Shown: piece after piece, positions 10,766 through 22,006 of the stretch
Numbering within the stretch: position 1 is the stretch's first letter
Layout of the letters: every line of letters starts with the position of its first letter
NCBI GenBank assembly: GCA_003290165.1
Contig: QNQO01006979.1
Coordinates: 806,001 to 870,000, forward strand
Source: Berberis thunbergii
Taxonomy: Eukaryota; Streptophyta; Magnoliopsida; Ranunculales; Berberidaceae
Direction: 5' to 3'
Length of the DNA: 64,000 nucleotides
The notes under the pieces: generated by a model
What the model saw: the letters and a program-made list of their open reading frames with translations, nothing else
The model's database searches: none
What the model was told of the DNA's origin: nothing
Translations under genes and position numbers: made by a program

Positions 10766-10847
10766 AAATATTTTGATTTTACCAAAACTTCCACAACTGT
10801 CCCTTACAACCCTCGTTAACCTCGGTTACGGCCAAACCTAGAAATTT

Positions 10848-12440
10848 GCCCAAAGCCTAATCCGCTCCGTGCGGGTCACGATAGCTAAGGAAGTGGGAGT
10901 CTAGTCAGCATTTGTCCGTTGATGATGACGACTCGCCAATGGATCATTGCTCTCAATGCAGATGATGATCGCCGAATTAGCCAGGTAAGCTTAATCAATT
11001 TGCGACTGATGACGATGACTTCTAGTGCCCAAAGCCTAATCCACTCCGTGCTGGTCACAACAGCTGAGAAATTGGGAGTCTAGTCTGCGCTTGTCTGCTG
11101 ATGACGATGACTCACCAAGGGATCATTACTTTCAATGCAGACGATGATCGCCAAATTAGTCAAGTAAGCTTAGTCAGTTCGCAACTGATGACGACGACTT
11201 CTGGTGCCCAAAGCCTAATCCGCTCTGCGCGGGTCACGACGACTGAGGAAGTGGGAGTCTAGTTAGTGCTTGTCCGCTGATGACGATGACTCGCCAAAGG
11301 ATCATTACTTTCAATGTAGATGATGATCGCCGAATTAGCCAGGTAAGCTTAGTTAGTTTGCGACTGATGACGACGACTTCTAGTGCCCAAAGCTTAATCC
11401 GCTCTGCGCGAATCATGACGGATGAAGAAGTGGGAATCTAGTCAGCGCTTGTTCATTGATGACGACGACTCGCTAAGGGATCATTGCTCTCAATGCAGAC
11501 AATGATCGCCGAATTAGCCAGGTAAGCTTAGTTAGTTCGCGACTGATGACGATGACTTCTAGTGCCCAAAGCTTAATTCGCTCCGCGCGGGTCACGATGG
11601 CTGAGGAAGTGGGAGCATAGTCAGTGCTTGTCCACCGATGATGACGACTCGCCAAGGGATCATTGCTCTCAATGCAGACGATGATCGTCGAATTAGCCAG
11701 GTAAGCTTAGTCAGTTCGCGACTGATGACGACAATTTTTGGTGCCCAAAGCCTAATTTGTTCCACACGGGTCACAGCGGCTGAGGAAGTGGGAGTCTAGT
11801 CAGCGCTTGTCTGCCGATGACGACGACTCGCAAAGGGATCATTGCTCTCAATGCAGACGATAATTGCCGAATTAGCCAGTAAGCTTAGTCAGTTCCTGAC
11901 TGACGACGACAACTTCTGGTGCCCAAAGCCTAATCCGCTCCGCGTGGGTCACAATAGCTAAGGAAATGGGAGTATAGTTAGCACTTGTCCGCTGATGACG
12001 ATGACTCGCCAATGAATCATTGCTCTCAATGTAGACGATGATCGCCGAATTAGCAAGGTAAGCTTAGTTAGTTCTCGATTGATGATGATGGCTTCTGGTT
12101 CCCAAAGCCTAATTCGCTTTACGCAGGTTGCGACGGCTGAGGAAGTGGGAGTCTAGTTAGCACTTGTCCGCTGGTAACGACGACTCGCCAAGGGATCATT
12201 GCTCTTGATACAGACAATGGTTGCCGAACTTGCCAAGCAAAGCTTAATCAGTTCGAAACTGATGACAACAACTCCCGACACGCAAAACCTAATCCGTTCC
12301 CACAGGTCACAACAACCGAAAGAATGGAGGAAAAAGTCAGCGCTAATCCGCCAACACAAAGGGAGTCATTGCGGACAACGATTGAAAGAATTTGGTCAAC
12401 TCTTGACCAACGACGACTTCTGCTGATTATCCCCTAATCT
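10848..12440 (+). repeat. Tandem array 1, ~179-bp units (about 9 copies)
   Basis: Units begin near GCCCAAAGCCTAATC at 10848, 11027, 11206, 11384, 11563, 11743, 11921 and 12100, with a diverged one near 12280. Each holds GTGGGAGTCTAGTCAG, GATCATTGCTCTCAATGCAG and GCCAGGTAAGCTTAGTCAGT. No lasting reading frame is kept because the period is not a multiple of three. Non-coding tandem arrays between pol and the 3' LTR are known from Tat-type gypsy elements. Confidence 0.9.
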
Positions 12441-14123
12441 GTCGAGACAACAACACAACATAACAATACATTTGGACTGACAAATTTTTTTTTGTCTGAC
12501 TGTACAAACCCTACAATCTACAAAGCAACAAAAACAAATACAACGATACAAGGCAGAATAATACTTTCATTCAAAAGAGAAAACATGTCTACATGATATT
12601 CGCCCAAGAAGGGATAATATGTGCAGACCAACCTGCGGCATGAGGTTGCCACTACATGCATTGAGACAGATAGAGTGTTCCCGAATTCAACTACATCATG
12701 CAGAGCAGCCTGACACTGTGCAAGGCCAAAAGACAGAAGAAACACCATTTTCTAGCGGTACAGGAGCAATCAACTCTCCTGCCCAGCGAGTCGTATTGGA
12801 AATGGCAAGCGGGAACACATCCCCCCTGACATTCCGACGATGTAGAGATCTGCCCCTCAGCAAGGTTTGCTCTTTAGTGACCTATGTAACGCCTCGACAA
12901 TCCGCTAAATGATCCGCGAAAGTTATCCAAATTTGCTTCAAGGCCAAGATCAGTTTATCTCCATCAACAATTTGTTTGCATAAACTTGTTTGTTTCCCTT
13001 TCCGTAGTCAATATTGAGTTTAGAGTTCTTAAAAGACTTATGTGACTCGCAATTATTTAAGAAATAAAATAAGAATTTCATAAACAAACTCTATCGATTA
13101 TTGGAAAGATGTAACAACAAGCACCTTGAGGCGGATACAAAAGACTGAGCACTACAAACATTTGAATAAAGTGCTAATTGAAATAAAAGACTCGCTTAGA
13201 CAATTCTGCAACGGACAAAGTCTGACGAAAACCTGCAAACCCTCCAATACAAGTAATTTGCAAGTGAGAGCAAAGATAAAAGTTGCTCGACCCCTTCCGA
13301 AGACGACAATAGAGTTAAGAGAATGGGGGATGTTCGACCCTTCCCAAGATAAAGATAAAGTGTTAGAGGGAATTGAAAGGACTGAGCGGTCAGACTGTTC
13401 CTTCAAATCACTTCAGGAAAGTGTTCTCCTTACAACATCGAGGACCTCACGACAAACTGTTGATTTCCTCAAGAGACTATCCAACCTCCTCAAAGGGTTT
13501 AGAAGAAGGCAGATGAGGATGACCACAAGCAACGACACAGTTACGGTCCCATAATGCTTTTAAGATAGACCACCTTTCCCATATGTGATGGCAGGTGTGT
13601 GACTGAGAACTACCACACCCGAAGGCACCGCGCATCAACTAACACTTTGATCAATCGTCGGTTAGTAGTGGGATTCGAGCACACGAAGACACAAGTGGTA
13701 CGGTGTAACATCAATGCATCTCCCTTGGTAGAAAATTCGCACTACTTCTCCGTGATATGAGAAGAGATTACGAGACCTCAGCATATTAACTTTGTGTGAC
13801 CACGCATAACAACAACTATCATCATGCCTGGTCGAGGTAAACATAAAAACTTTCGAAAACTCCAGTGATGGAGATCCAGCCTTTGGAAAACCCAAAACAT
13901 CTTCTCCAGACAAGAACATTATAGGAAATTAACTCAGCAAAAGGTGGTGCCTACAACGATTGAAAAACACCATTATATAGACATAATGGTTCACCAAACA
14001 GACACTCCAGCATTAATTGCCAAGCATTGAATGCCGTATGGGAAAATGGAAGAGGACAGTTCCCAAGGAAACTGCACAGATCACGTTAATCAATTAATGG
14101 CGTTGTACGCAACCCCATCAATT
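12441..14123. other. Gypsy internal region, non-coding or antisense
   Basis: Short frames only. A minus-strand frame at 13919-13662 starts MFLSGEDVLGF and may be the decayed counterpart of the antisense frame at 18008 (both lie a little before a purine tract). A 142-codon plus-strand frame at 13126-13554 has no recognisable domain. Nothing else supported. Confidence 0.35.
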
Positions 14124-14419
14124 GAGGGGGAGTAACTGATGTACTCAAACGTCACACAGCCTACACCATACACGTGTCACTGCGTGATCTATGCATTACA
14201 TGCATTAGGCCTTCCTTTGTGGGCCCATGGGCTCAGCTTATTATCTAAATAACACCATGTCGCATGCTTGACACAAACACTCGAGGATCCTAGTCAACTT
14301 TGACGTACAAACTTTACCACTCACCGAGTTAAGGTAACTTCGTCCACACCCTGAACCACTAGGTTCGCACGTCCCTCAGCAGGCAGAACCTATGGTCAAA
14401 CCGGCCAAGCTTAGTCAGC
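14124..14419 (+). repeat. Internal purine tract and LTR-start-like sequence
   Basis: TTGAGGGGGAGTAACTGATGTACTC resembles the junction before the true 3' LTR (CAGGGGGAGTAGCTGAAGATAC). After it, CACGTGTCA and GGGCCCATGGGCTC segments recall the LTR's ACACGTGTCA and GGGCTCAAGC. It may be the start of an LTR from a second, related element fused into this one. Confidence 0.4.
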
Positions 14420-15300
14420 CAACACCGATGACGATAAATTCTTGTTCACTCTGACACCTAGTCTGCTTAGTGCAGGCATCGACGGTTTAGGAAGTGGGAG
14501 TCTAATCAGTGTTGCCATGCCTAGTAATGACGATTTGCCAGGGATTCGAGGTTGGTGTTTGTCGAACCTAATCAGGTAAGCTTAGCTTGTGACGACCAGC
14601 AATAAAAGCTTCTAATCAAAATCTGAACTTGTAGCCCCCACTGCGAAGGTGTAGATAGTTCGGAAGATGGGAGCCTAGTCAGTCCTGAACTGATTTTGAT
14701 GGTTCACCATGGGACCACTGCTTTTCAGCATGGCCGCCAAATCACCAAACCTGGACTTGTAGTCTGCGCTGCGAGGGTGTAGATAGACTAAAAGGTGGGA
14801 ACCCAGCCAACCACGATCTGATTCCGACGGTTTGCCACAGGACCACTGCTTTTTAGCGTGGCCACCGAACCTTCCCAAATTTGTAGCTTGGTGCACTCAG
14901 GTGTAGATAATTTGGATAGTGGGAGCCTAGTAAGTCCTGAACTAATTTCGATGGCTCGCCACGGGACGACTGCTCTTCAGCGTGGCCGCAAAACCCCACT
15001 GCGTCGAGAGGGTGTCAACGGTTCGAAAGGTGAAAGCCTAGTCAGTCCCAAACTAATTTTGTTGACTTGCCATGGGATCACTGCTCTTCAGCCTGGTTGC
15101 CAAACCTTTACCCCCTGAATTCGTCAACCGTTTTGCTTGGTCATAAATAATTCGGAAGGTGAAAGTCTAGTCAGTCCCAAACTGATTATAACAGCTTGCC
15201 ACGGGGCCACTGCTCTTCAGCCTGGTTGACAAACCTTTACTCCCCGAATCTATCGATTGCTCTACTTAGTCATAAACGATTCGAAAGGTGGGAATCTCAA
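14420..15300 (+). repeat. Tandem array 2, ~110-130-bp units
   Basis: About six units. Landmark GTGTAGATA or its variant falls at 14649, 14777, 14901, 15010, 15140 and 15269. Each unit carries AGCCTAGTCAGTCC, GGGACCACTGCTCTTCAGC and GGCCGCCAAA. It is related to array 1 in the motif CGCCA-GGGATCA-TGCTCT, which suggests a common ancestral unit. Confidence 0.8.
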
Positions 15301-15999
15301 ACAGCTCTCCACACGACCTCCGCCCTCCCTCAAGAATGCGGATACAAATATGAGCTTAGATGAGTCAGCGCCTTCACGTTCAAAGGGATTGACATTCTAA
15401 CATTAGAAAAATGTCGCTCGCGCTGATACAAGGATAGTACAATCGGTGCCCAGATGAAAGTTAATTAGGACGCCAACTCGAGCTTAAGGCCTGACTCAGT
15501 GTGAACACTCTGACACGTAATTTTGGCCACCAAAGCTTTCTTGCGGCAACAACTACAGTCGACCAGTTAGACAAACAAGAAAAAGTTCAAACAACTTACT
15601 TATGGGACAAGACACAACTCGGGTGACTCAATTCCTAGTTAAACTGTTCGCAACATGCTCGCTATAGGACATAACTACGCAGCAATGACCTCAAGTCATT
15701 GAAAATACAAAGCGGTCAAGCTCTCTGCTGCAGACAGACCAGACAACGTCCTATTGATTCAACCAGCCTATGCCAAAGTAAGACGACAAGACAAAACGAA
15801 AACATACAATAAAGACGCCAAGTATGAAATGAAAATTATTGTTTTCATTGATGGGCAAGACAAAAATGTACGAACACACAAAGTTTACTCTTAATTAGGA
15901 GAAGGTACAGAAACAGAAGAACTAAGCCTAGGAGGAACAAGGGCAAAAGTTGCATCTATGCGCGCTTCAACCTGGACGTTAGGGATCGAACTGTCCTCC
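15301..15999. other. Gypsy internal region, nothing recognised
   Basis: No open frame of note. GAAAATTATTGTTTTCATTGATGGGCAAGA (15831-15860) parallels ACTTTCATTCAAAAGAG around 12561 after array 1, another hint that the two halves of the element have the same layout. Confidence 0.3.
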
Positions 16000-18008
16000 T
16001 CGCCGACGACTCAAAGGTAATAGACAAGTCCACATATGACATCTTCTTGTAACAACTAAGATCCCACTCCAGATGCTCCTCCTTTATCAGCGCCAACATC
16101 TCCAGTCGGCTATGAACAACCTTGTGGAAGTCACATTTGCCTTGTTTATGGAGAAACTCTTATTCTCGCACCTTTGCATCAATAAGCTCTGCTTCTTAAG
16201 CCGCTCAATTTTATGAAGCGCATCAGAATATAGTGTTTGCATGTGCTAGAAGACACACTCCAAGGTATATACTCAACGGTCACAATTGATTGATCCGACT
16301 ACATCTCTTCGACCTGCTTCTTAAGCCGTTCAATTTCATGAAGCGCAATAGAATATAGCGTCTGCACGTACGAGAAGACACTCCAAGGTATATACTATCT
16401 CGCGAGCTGCCTCTACTTTCGTCCCAGCAACAGCCACGTGGCTCATATGAGACATACCAAGCATAAGTTACTTCCAACCCTGGTCTACACACTCTTCCAG
16501 CTTATCCTCCTCGGGTTTTGAAGCGTGGTCCATCAGCCAATTGTGACGCCTGCTTATATGCTTTCTCGAAGCATACTCAACATCCACTTCTTGGTGCCAG
16601 ACATGTGAGCTCATCTTCACCAAGTCCGGTGTGAACAGACTTATCCGTGCATCAGGATGAAGCTTCCTTTGATAAAAAAAACTATTTCAGTGTTGCCCTT
16701 TACGGTCATCACTATCCTCAAACTATTCAGACTCTTTTTATGAGATGACCCAACATAATTCGGAGGCAGAAGAGGGATCAAAGTATCCAAAGAACCTTCC
16801 AATAGTTATAGCTGTGGTCTAGAATGAGACGGTGAGCAATGCAGACTACAAAAGACACAGCCGGTACCACGACAACTTTCATGCGAGTCAACGGTGGGGT
16901 GATCAGATTCCACCACCTTATGCGAATCTTTAACAGAGCCCTCTACCGGAGCGACCCCACGTGAATCAGCGCCAGCAGAAGCCTCCATTGCCACCCACAC
17001 TAGAAAGTCATTCAGAGCCTCAACCTACGCGTCACTAAGATTTGACCCATTAGCAACTCCGGCCAACTGCAAATAATCTTTCTCCAAGCCAAGAACATTA
17101 GTCTCCGCCTCAACATGCCTAACAGACTCGCGTTCCTCTCTCAACAGAGAAAGTCGTTTCGAAGACGGCCCAACCCTAATGCGAGGCTTCTTCCTCACAA
17201 AGGAATCAAACATCTCAGGTGGATCCTCCGCATTAGACAAAACGAGAGTTTTGGCCCTAGCAGCCTTCCTCTTCCTTGAAGGGGCCCCTTATTCCAGCTT
17301 AATACACGACTCTCAATAAAGAATGGGGGCGACATGCAAGTTGTCTCACTGCCTACTACGAACGAAATTGGAATCTCTTATGATATCAACTGCCTCCCTT
17401 TTTGCCATGACGCGGAATGCCTCCATGGTGGTTTGCTCTTCTAAAGTAAGAGAATCGGTGGGAACCTTCCTGCAAAAGAACACAAGCAATGATCACTCAA
17501 CCCATTATCAAGCACTTCAAAGTCACTGGAAAGGAGTTGAACTTACAAAGTGGCAATACTTATGCCAAAACTTGAAATCATCAGGCAGTACCGAAACAAC
17601 TCGGCGACTTCATCGTGTAAACAACAATGCTCTATAGTCAATGATTGGTCAGCAACTGGATCACCCGCGGAGTCACACTAACGCCAGCCTCCTTAGCATA
17701 GAGTAGAATCATGTATCCATTGGGTCCCAATTGAGCCAGATGGATCCCCAAGAAATCCAAAGACTCCCAAATCACATTCAAAATCGGGAAACTCACTCCA
17801 GTTTAAAGCATCCCTCGACACAAATAGATGAAACGACCGGAAGCGATATTGGTGTCTGGTCACTCGTCAGAAGGTACAATGGCAAGTCTTCGGAAACTCC
17901 ATACCTTGCACGAATTTCAGTGAGACCAGACTCGAACAACAACCTATCTTCAAAAAACTCTAGGCCCTTAGCCAGAACAACATCATCAGGAAGGTTTTCT
18001 TGAGCCAT
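16000..18008 (-). pseudogene. Antisense reading frame of gypsy element
   Basis: Minus-strand frames run opposite to gag-pol. The best begins with ATG at 18008 (MAQENLPDDVVLAKGLEFF), reaches LPLYLLTSDQTPI, then shifts frame near 17795 and continues with SLDFLGIHLAQLGPNGYMIL (about 17762-17700), stopping near 17640. Further fragments lie at 17240-17025 (KKPRIRVGPSSKRL, Glu-rich) and 16492-16280. The segment 'FLGIHLAQLGPNGYMIL' resembles a plant transposon-associated protein often found antisense in Tat-lineage elements (from memory, unverified). Its function is unknown. Frameshifts and stops make this copy a pseudogene. The ATG lies 230 bp inside the 3' LTR, so transcription could start from antisense LTR activity (inference). 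Confidence 0.45.
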
Positions 18009-18237
18009 GAAGATGATGAACGAACCTTTCAGAACAATATCTTCAAAAACAAGTGAAGTAGAAATGTCAGCCTCAACACTGCGGATGACTTAAATAGAAA
18101 ACATGTTCCCGCGTCTTTTTCTTCGAACCAACGCATGCCCAAGCAACAATTCATACTCAATAATCATGAGCACCACATCCCTTAAATAAATGACTTAGTG
18201 AACTAATGTGACGACCCACTAACTCAGGGGGAGTAGC

Positions 18238-18910
18238 TGAAGATACATAAAAATGGTCACACTCCTGAGCCGAACACGTGTCATGATGATTTCGAGGAAC
18301 TACGGGCTCAAGCATTGGCCCAACATAGATCAAGCCTAAGCGGATCTAAGCCCGCTCAACTTCAGTTCACCAAGCGGACTCGGACTCTCACAACATGCTA
18401 GGCCCACACGTATCACAAGTATCCATGATACTCATAAGTCCTCTTCAGGAAAATATCTCGAGGATCGGCTTCGGACGGGCAACTACAACTGCTCTTTGCT
18501 TCAAACTAGGAAGCAAATACCAGAATATCTTCCACACAGGAAAACTTCTTTCTACGGATTGCTCTTGGATTGGAAACTATCTCTCATGTATCTAAGAGTG
18601 CAGAGCTAACAGGAAACTTCCCTTCTACAGAACGACTCTTAATTAGAGAGGGATCTCCACAAAGATAACCTCCCTAAACTATGCCTATGATGGCCTGGTT
18701 AAATCATGACTCCTTGCACTATAAATAAGACATGAGGTTGGTAAGCTAAGGTATGCTACAAAATCTTTGTTACAACATTACACATTCCTCGGATCCTTGT
18801 CTAATTTTAGCATTTGATTGCCATCGATCACCCCACGGTGGTCCGTGGTTCATGTGCGTTACTTTTAGTAAGAACAGAGTCAAAGCATGGAGCAAAAATC
18901 GATTGCATCA
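18238..18910 (+). repeat. 3' LTR of gypsy element
   Basis: 673 bp, the pair of 9617-10283, with TATAAATA at 18720-18727. Scattered differences from the 5' LTR show an insertion that is not very recent. Preceded by the purine tract CAGGGGGAG at about 18225-18233. Confidence 0.85.
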
Positions 18911-19185
18911 GGTGACACCACTGGTTGCATAACAAAATTATTTTCTACCACAAGTAGATTGGATGTTGGTTGGACTGTGGATCTTTAGAACCACACATGC
19001 TCTTGTTCTCAATGGCAAATCATAGATATGTTATATGAACACGCATGTGTTATTGTTATTTCAACAAGGGATGAATTTGTAAAGTAAGTTATATTGTTTG
19101 TAAGTTTCATTTATTTCATGTTGTGTTTCATGTAGGTATTGTTATCCATTCTTTTCAGTTGAAGTTTACATACCTACATATGACT
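18911..19185 (+). pseudogene. MULE transposase, SWIM zinc-finger region
   Basis: Continues the MULE 1 transposase after the gypsy insertion. The frame reads VGWTVDL, stop, NHTCSCSQWQIIDMLYEHA. The SWIM pattern of MULE transposases is CxC...W...PCxHA; here the first two Cys and the W are present. The third Cys is Tyr (LYEHA), so metal binding should be lost. A premature stop lies just before the finger. Interrupted again at 19186 by a TRIM. Confidence 0.75.
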
Positions 19186-19739
19186 TGTGAGACCCTGGAG
19201 TGGGCGGACCTGAGGGTGAGGGTGAGGGTTGGAGCCCAATAGGCCCGAGAGGGGTTGGATGAGCTACAAATGGAGACATAGTCCCACATCGCCTGGGTGT
19301 GGGAGAGGGATGTGCAACTTATGTGTGAGGTCGAATCCCCATAGTAAGAGGCCTTTAAAAGCCGTGCGGGCCGGTTGGGCCCAAAGCAGACAATATCTTA
19401 CTGTGCGGATCAGGTCGTTACAAAATGGTATCAGAGCCGGACCTAGTCGAAAGTGTGCCAACAAGGACGTTGGGCTCCCTTAGGGAGGGTGGACTGTAAT
19501 ACCCTTGTGTGGGCGGACCTGAGGGGGAGGGTGCAGGAGAAGTCCAATAGGTTTGTGGATCCCAAGAGGGGTTGGGCGAGCTACCAAGGGAAAATTATAG
19601 TCCCACATCGCCTAGGTGAGGGAAGGGAATGTGCTATATATGTACGATGTTGGATCTACAAAGTACTACGCGTTTTAAAGCCTTGTGGGCCTTGGGCCCA
19701 AAACGGACAATATAATACTCTGTGGATCAGGTCGTGACA
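19186..19739 (+). mobile_element. TRIM retrotransposon, copy b
   Basis: Same family as 7523-8163. The 5' LTR is 19186-19422 and the 3' LTR 19495-19739. The primer binding site TGGTATCAGAGC is at 19426-19437 and the purine-rich tract GGGAGGGTGG precedes the 3' LTR. The flanking 5-mers TGACT (19181-19185) and TAACT (19740-19744) look like a target duplication with one change. The LTRs differ from each other more than in copy a, so this insertion is older. It splits the MULE transposase between the SWIM part and the C-terminus. Confidence 0.85.
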
Positions 19740-20214
19740 TAACTTGTACGTAGACCCACTTGACAATCCAAGTTATTGGCCTCAGGTAAAATACTTATTT
19801 TGATTGTTGTTTTCACATCACTTTTAGTACTTCATGCATGCATAGTTATGACTTGTATGTTTTGTTGTCATAGCTACAACATGTTGTTAAGCTTCCTCCA
19901 CTTCATAGATTTGTTGGGTGATCTAGAAAGAATATAAGAAGGGGTGAAGATGAGAGACCCAAGGGACCAAAGCAAAACTCATAGAGATGCAAGAAATGCA
20001 AACAGTATGGACACAATAAGAGTACCTGCAAAGGCTTACCTGCTACTCATGTTAAGAGGAGGCCAACCACTGAAGAAATTGGCAATTCAGTTGTTGGTGG
20101 TGGTCCAAAAATGAATACTTCAAGTTCAAACAAGAGGAAGAGGGCTGAAGAGGGTAATGATGCAATGCCATGTATCCCATCCGCTAGTGGAGAAATTTGT
20201 TTTAGGATTAGTTA
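19740..20214 (+). pseudogene. MULE transposase, C-terminal zinc-knuckle region
   Basis: After the TRIM the frame resumes with YVDPLDNPSYWPQ (about 19750-19786). A short AT-rich, probably intronic stretch follows, then LPPLHRFVG and finally CKKCKQYGHNKSTC (about 19990-20032), a CX2CX4HX4C zinc knuckle usual at the C-terminus of MuDR-type transposases. The tail has KRRPTTEEIGN and SSSNKRKRAEE and ends at a stop at 20212-20214. Two internal stops near 19921-19985 break the frame. Confidence 0.75.
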
Positions 20215-20278
20215 AACTTTGACTCAATCCTTATTTGGAAAATGAGTAAAAATATGTGTTTTTTTTAATCCTTTTTTG

Positions 20279-20575
20279 GTACAGTTGGTACGTATGGTTT
20301 AGATACAATTGGTATAGTTATTGAATTTTGGTACAGTTGGTATAGTTGGTGCTACCATGACATGTCAATTTTTGGGTAGATACCACGGTATATGTTAGAA
20401 AAATGGTCACAAATAGTTGGTACAGTTGATGTATTTTTGGTACAAGTTTCAGTATTTTGGTATACAGTTGGTATGGTACAGTTGGTGGTATACAACATGG
20501 CATGTCAATTTTTGGGTAGATGCCATGGTATTTGTATTTTGGGTACAGTTGGTATGCTTGTAATACAATATGGTT
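20279..20575 (+). repeat. GTACAGTTGGTAT-rich repeat, ~140-bp duplication
   Basis: GGTACAGTTGGTAT words recur at least six times. The block with CATGTCAATTTTTGGGTAGAT occurs at 20361 and again at 20501, i.e. an imperfect ~140-bp tandem duplication. Lies in the 3' non-coding part of MULE 1. Confidence 0.75.
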
Positions 20576-20635
20576 ATTGTCAGACATGTTAGTGATATAT
20601 AATATTATATACCATTTGTTGCATTATTGTAGGTT

Positions 20636-20880
20636 GTGTTGTTGCATTGTTGCAGGCTGTTTTGTTGCATTGTTGAGGATTGTCTTGTTGCAGTCATTAG
20701 GTGTTATTTTGAGGGTTGTTTTGCAGCCATTAGGTGTAATGTTGATGGCTATTATGTTGCAGCCATTAGGTGTTATGTTGATGATTGTTTTGATGCCATT
20801 AGGTGTTTTGTTGATGGTTGCAAAAGCAACCATTAGGTGCGTTGTTGAGGGATGTTTTGTTGCAACAATTTGTATTGTTG
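20636..20880 (+). repeat. ~34-bp minisatellite (CATTAGGTG core)
   Basis: The core CATTAGGTG is at 20695, 20729, 20764, 20797 and 20831, with weaker units on either side. Each unit has GTTGCAGCCATTAGGTGTTATGTTGATG character. It is open in several frames only because the unit lacks stops; I do not call a gene. Confidence 0.8.
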
Positions 20881-21779
20881 AATGCAATGAAATGTTGAAG
20901 GGATTGCTAGGCTACACTTCCACACACACATGTACATGAAATGAAAACCTAACTTCATTAAAATAACATGGTTTACTATTACATTCATTACAGATAAATA
21001 AACCTCTAATCCTCACTACCCAAGCTTACTATCGAACTCATCACAAAAGTCGTTCAGTTCCATTTCTTTCAAAATTGACCTTTATTTTAAGTGGCTTCAC
21101 ATTAATATTCCACGTGGGTGGAGTCACATGTTACCATCATTGCTTTCAAATAGTCTTGTAATTACTGGAAGCTACCACAATTATTACACACCAATAATCT
21201 CGTATCTAGATTCCATGATTGTTTCAATTTCAAGAGTTTCCTTGGTGTTGAGCATCTTATCAGGCATTGGGTGTTTTTCGAAGGACATTTACCATTTAAG
21301 TTACAAAGAAAACATGCTTTTGAGCTGCCATTAATTTGAAGAAGATGCTCTTTCAACCTTCACAACATCTTCCAACGACTTAAATTTGCTACAAGTTGGG
21401 AATTGACATTGAATGTACTTCTTTCCTAATGTTTATCGAAAGTGGTCAACATCATCAATTCAGGGCAACGATTTGCACCACACACATTGTATACCCATGG
21501 GCAAGTAGAAGTGAATATCCTAGCCATTGAAAACAATGTAAATTAGTTAAACCAATTTTATCGTTTGACACCCACATTATTTTAGAATTTAATGTTTGGT
21601 ACCCTTCTTATCAAACAAAATCAGCGTGCAGTATTGAAAATGAGAGTGAGTATTATGACAAGAAACAAAAATCAGACTTCACTTACCTCTCCAGCAACAC
21701 CATATTGTCCACCGGCCATGATATACAATTTAAGATAGGAACAAACACGGCTAACAGTTGCAACAAAATCTTCATCGCC
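20881..21779. other. 3' part of MULE 1, no gene
   Basis: No recognisable protein. Short frames on both strands. Belongs to MULE 1 by position, between the transposase end and the right terminal repeat. Confidence 0.4.
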
Positions 21780-22006
21780 TCCATGGAGTTCAAGTTCAGT
21801 TGCAGTTGATTAGGGTCGAAGCTCAATTGCAACTCTCCCTTTCTTCCTCAGTCGATCTCCCCCTCTCCCTTAATCGCTCTCGCAGTCGCTCTCACAATCC
21901 AAATTAAAGAAGAACAAGAACAATTTCTTTTATGGGCAACATAACCCTTATGTGCTACTCACATAAGGAGAGTATTTCAGACATTTCAAAAGATTTACAA
22001 ATACTC
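21780..22006 (-). repeat. Right terminal inverted repeat region of MULE 1
   Basis: The reverse complement shares AAATCTTTTGAAATGTCTGAAATAC, TTATGTGAGTAGCA and GACTGAGGAAGAAAGGGAGA with the left end near 3810-3860 and 3990-4130. This anchors the outer limit of MULE 1 just before the kinase gene's 3' side. Confidence 0.6.

Larger units (their letters stand above)
9617..18910 (+). mobile_element. Ty3/gypsy-type LTR element, internally deleted
   Basis: A 9.3-kb element bounded by direct LTRs (9617-10283 and 18238-18910), each starting TGAWGATACATAAAAATGG and ending TGCATCA. After the 5' LTR comes TTTGGCGTCGTCCGTGGGG, the primer-binding-site region. Before the 3' LTR is a purine tract CAGGGGGAG. 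Flanks are GGTAT and GGTGA (imperfect target duplication) and the insertion splits the MULE transposase. Inside are a gag start, a remnant of the integrase C-terminus, two tandem-repeat arrays and an antisense reading frame. Protease, reverse transcriptase and RNase H are absent. The layout resembles Tat-lineage plant elements (inference). Confidence 0.8.
3803..22006 (+). mobile_element. Decayed Mutator-like element (MULE 1) with nested insertions
   Basis: Terminal segments are inverted relatives. About 3803-3870 (GGGTTATTTAAATC, AAATGTCTGAAATAC, TTATGTGAGTAGCA) matches the reverse complement of about 21940-22006, and both continue into purine-rich GGGAGA/GATCGACTGAGGA blocks. Between them, plus-strand fragments of one MuDR-type transposase occur in order: N-terminal part, DDE core, SWIM zinc finger and CX2CX4HX4C zinc knuckle. 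They are interrupted by an LTR unit plus TRIM, a gypsy element and a second TRIM. Frames are broken by stops, so the copy is dead. A 9-bp target duplication typical of MULEs was not recognised, so the ends are approximate. Confidence 0.7.

Noticed and set aside
13126..13554. 142-codon frame in the gypsy internal region
   Set aside because: No domain recognised, no conserved partner near the second array, and GTA/AAG-type composition suggests chance.
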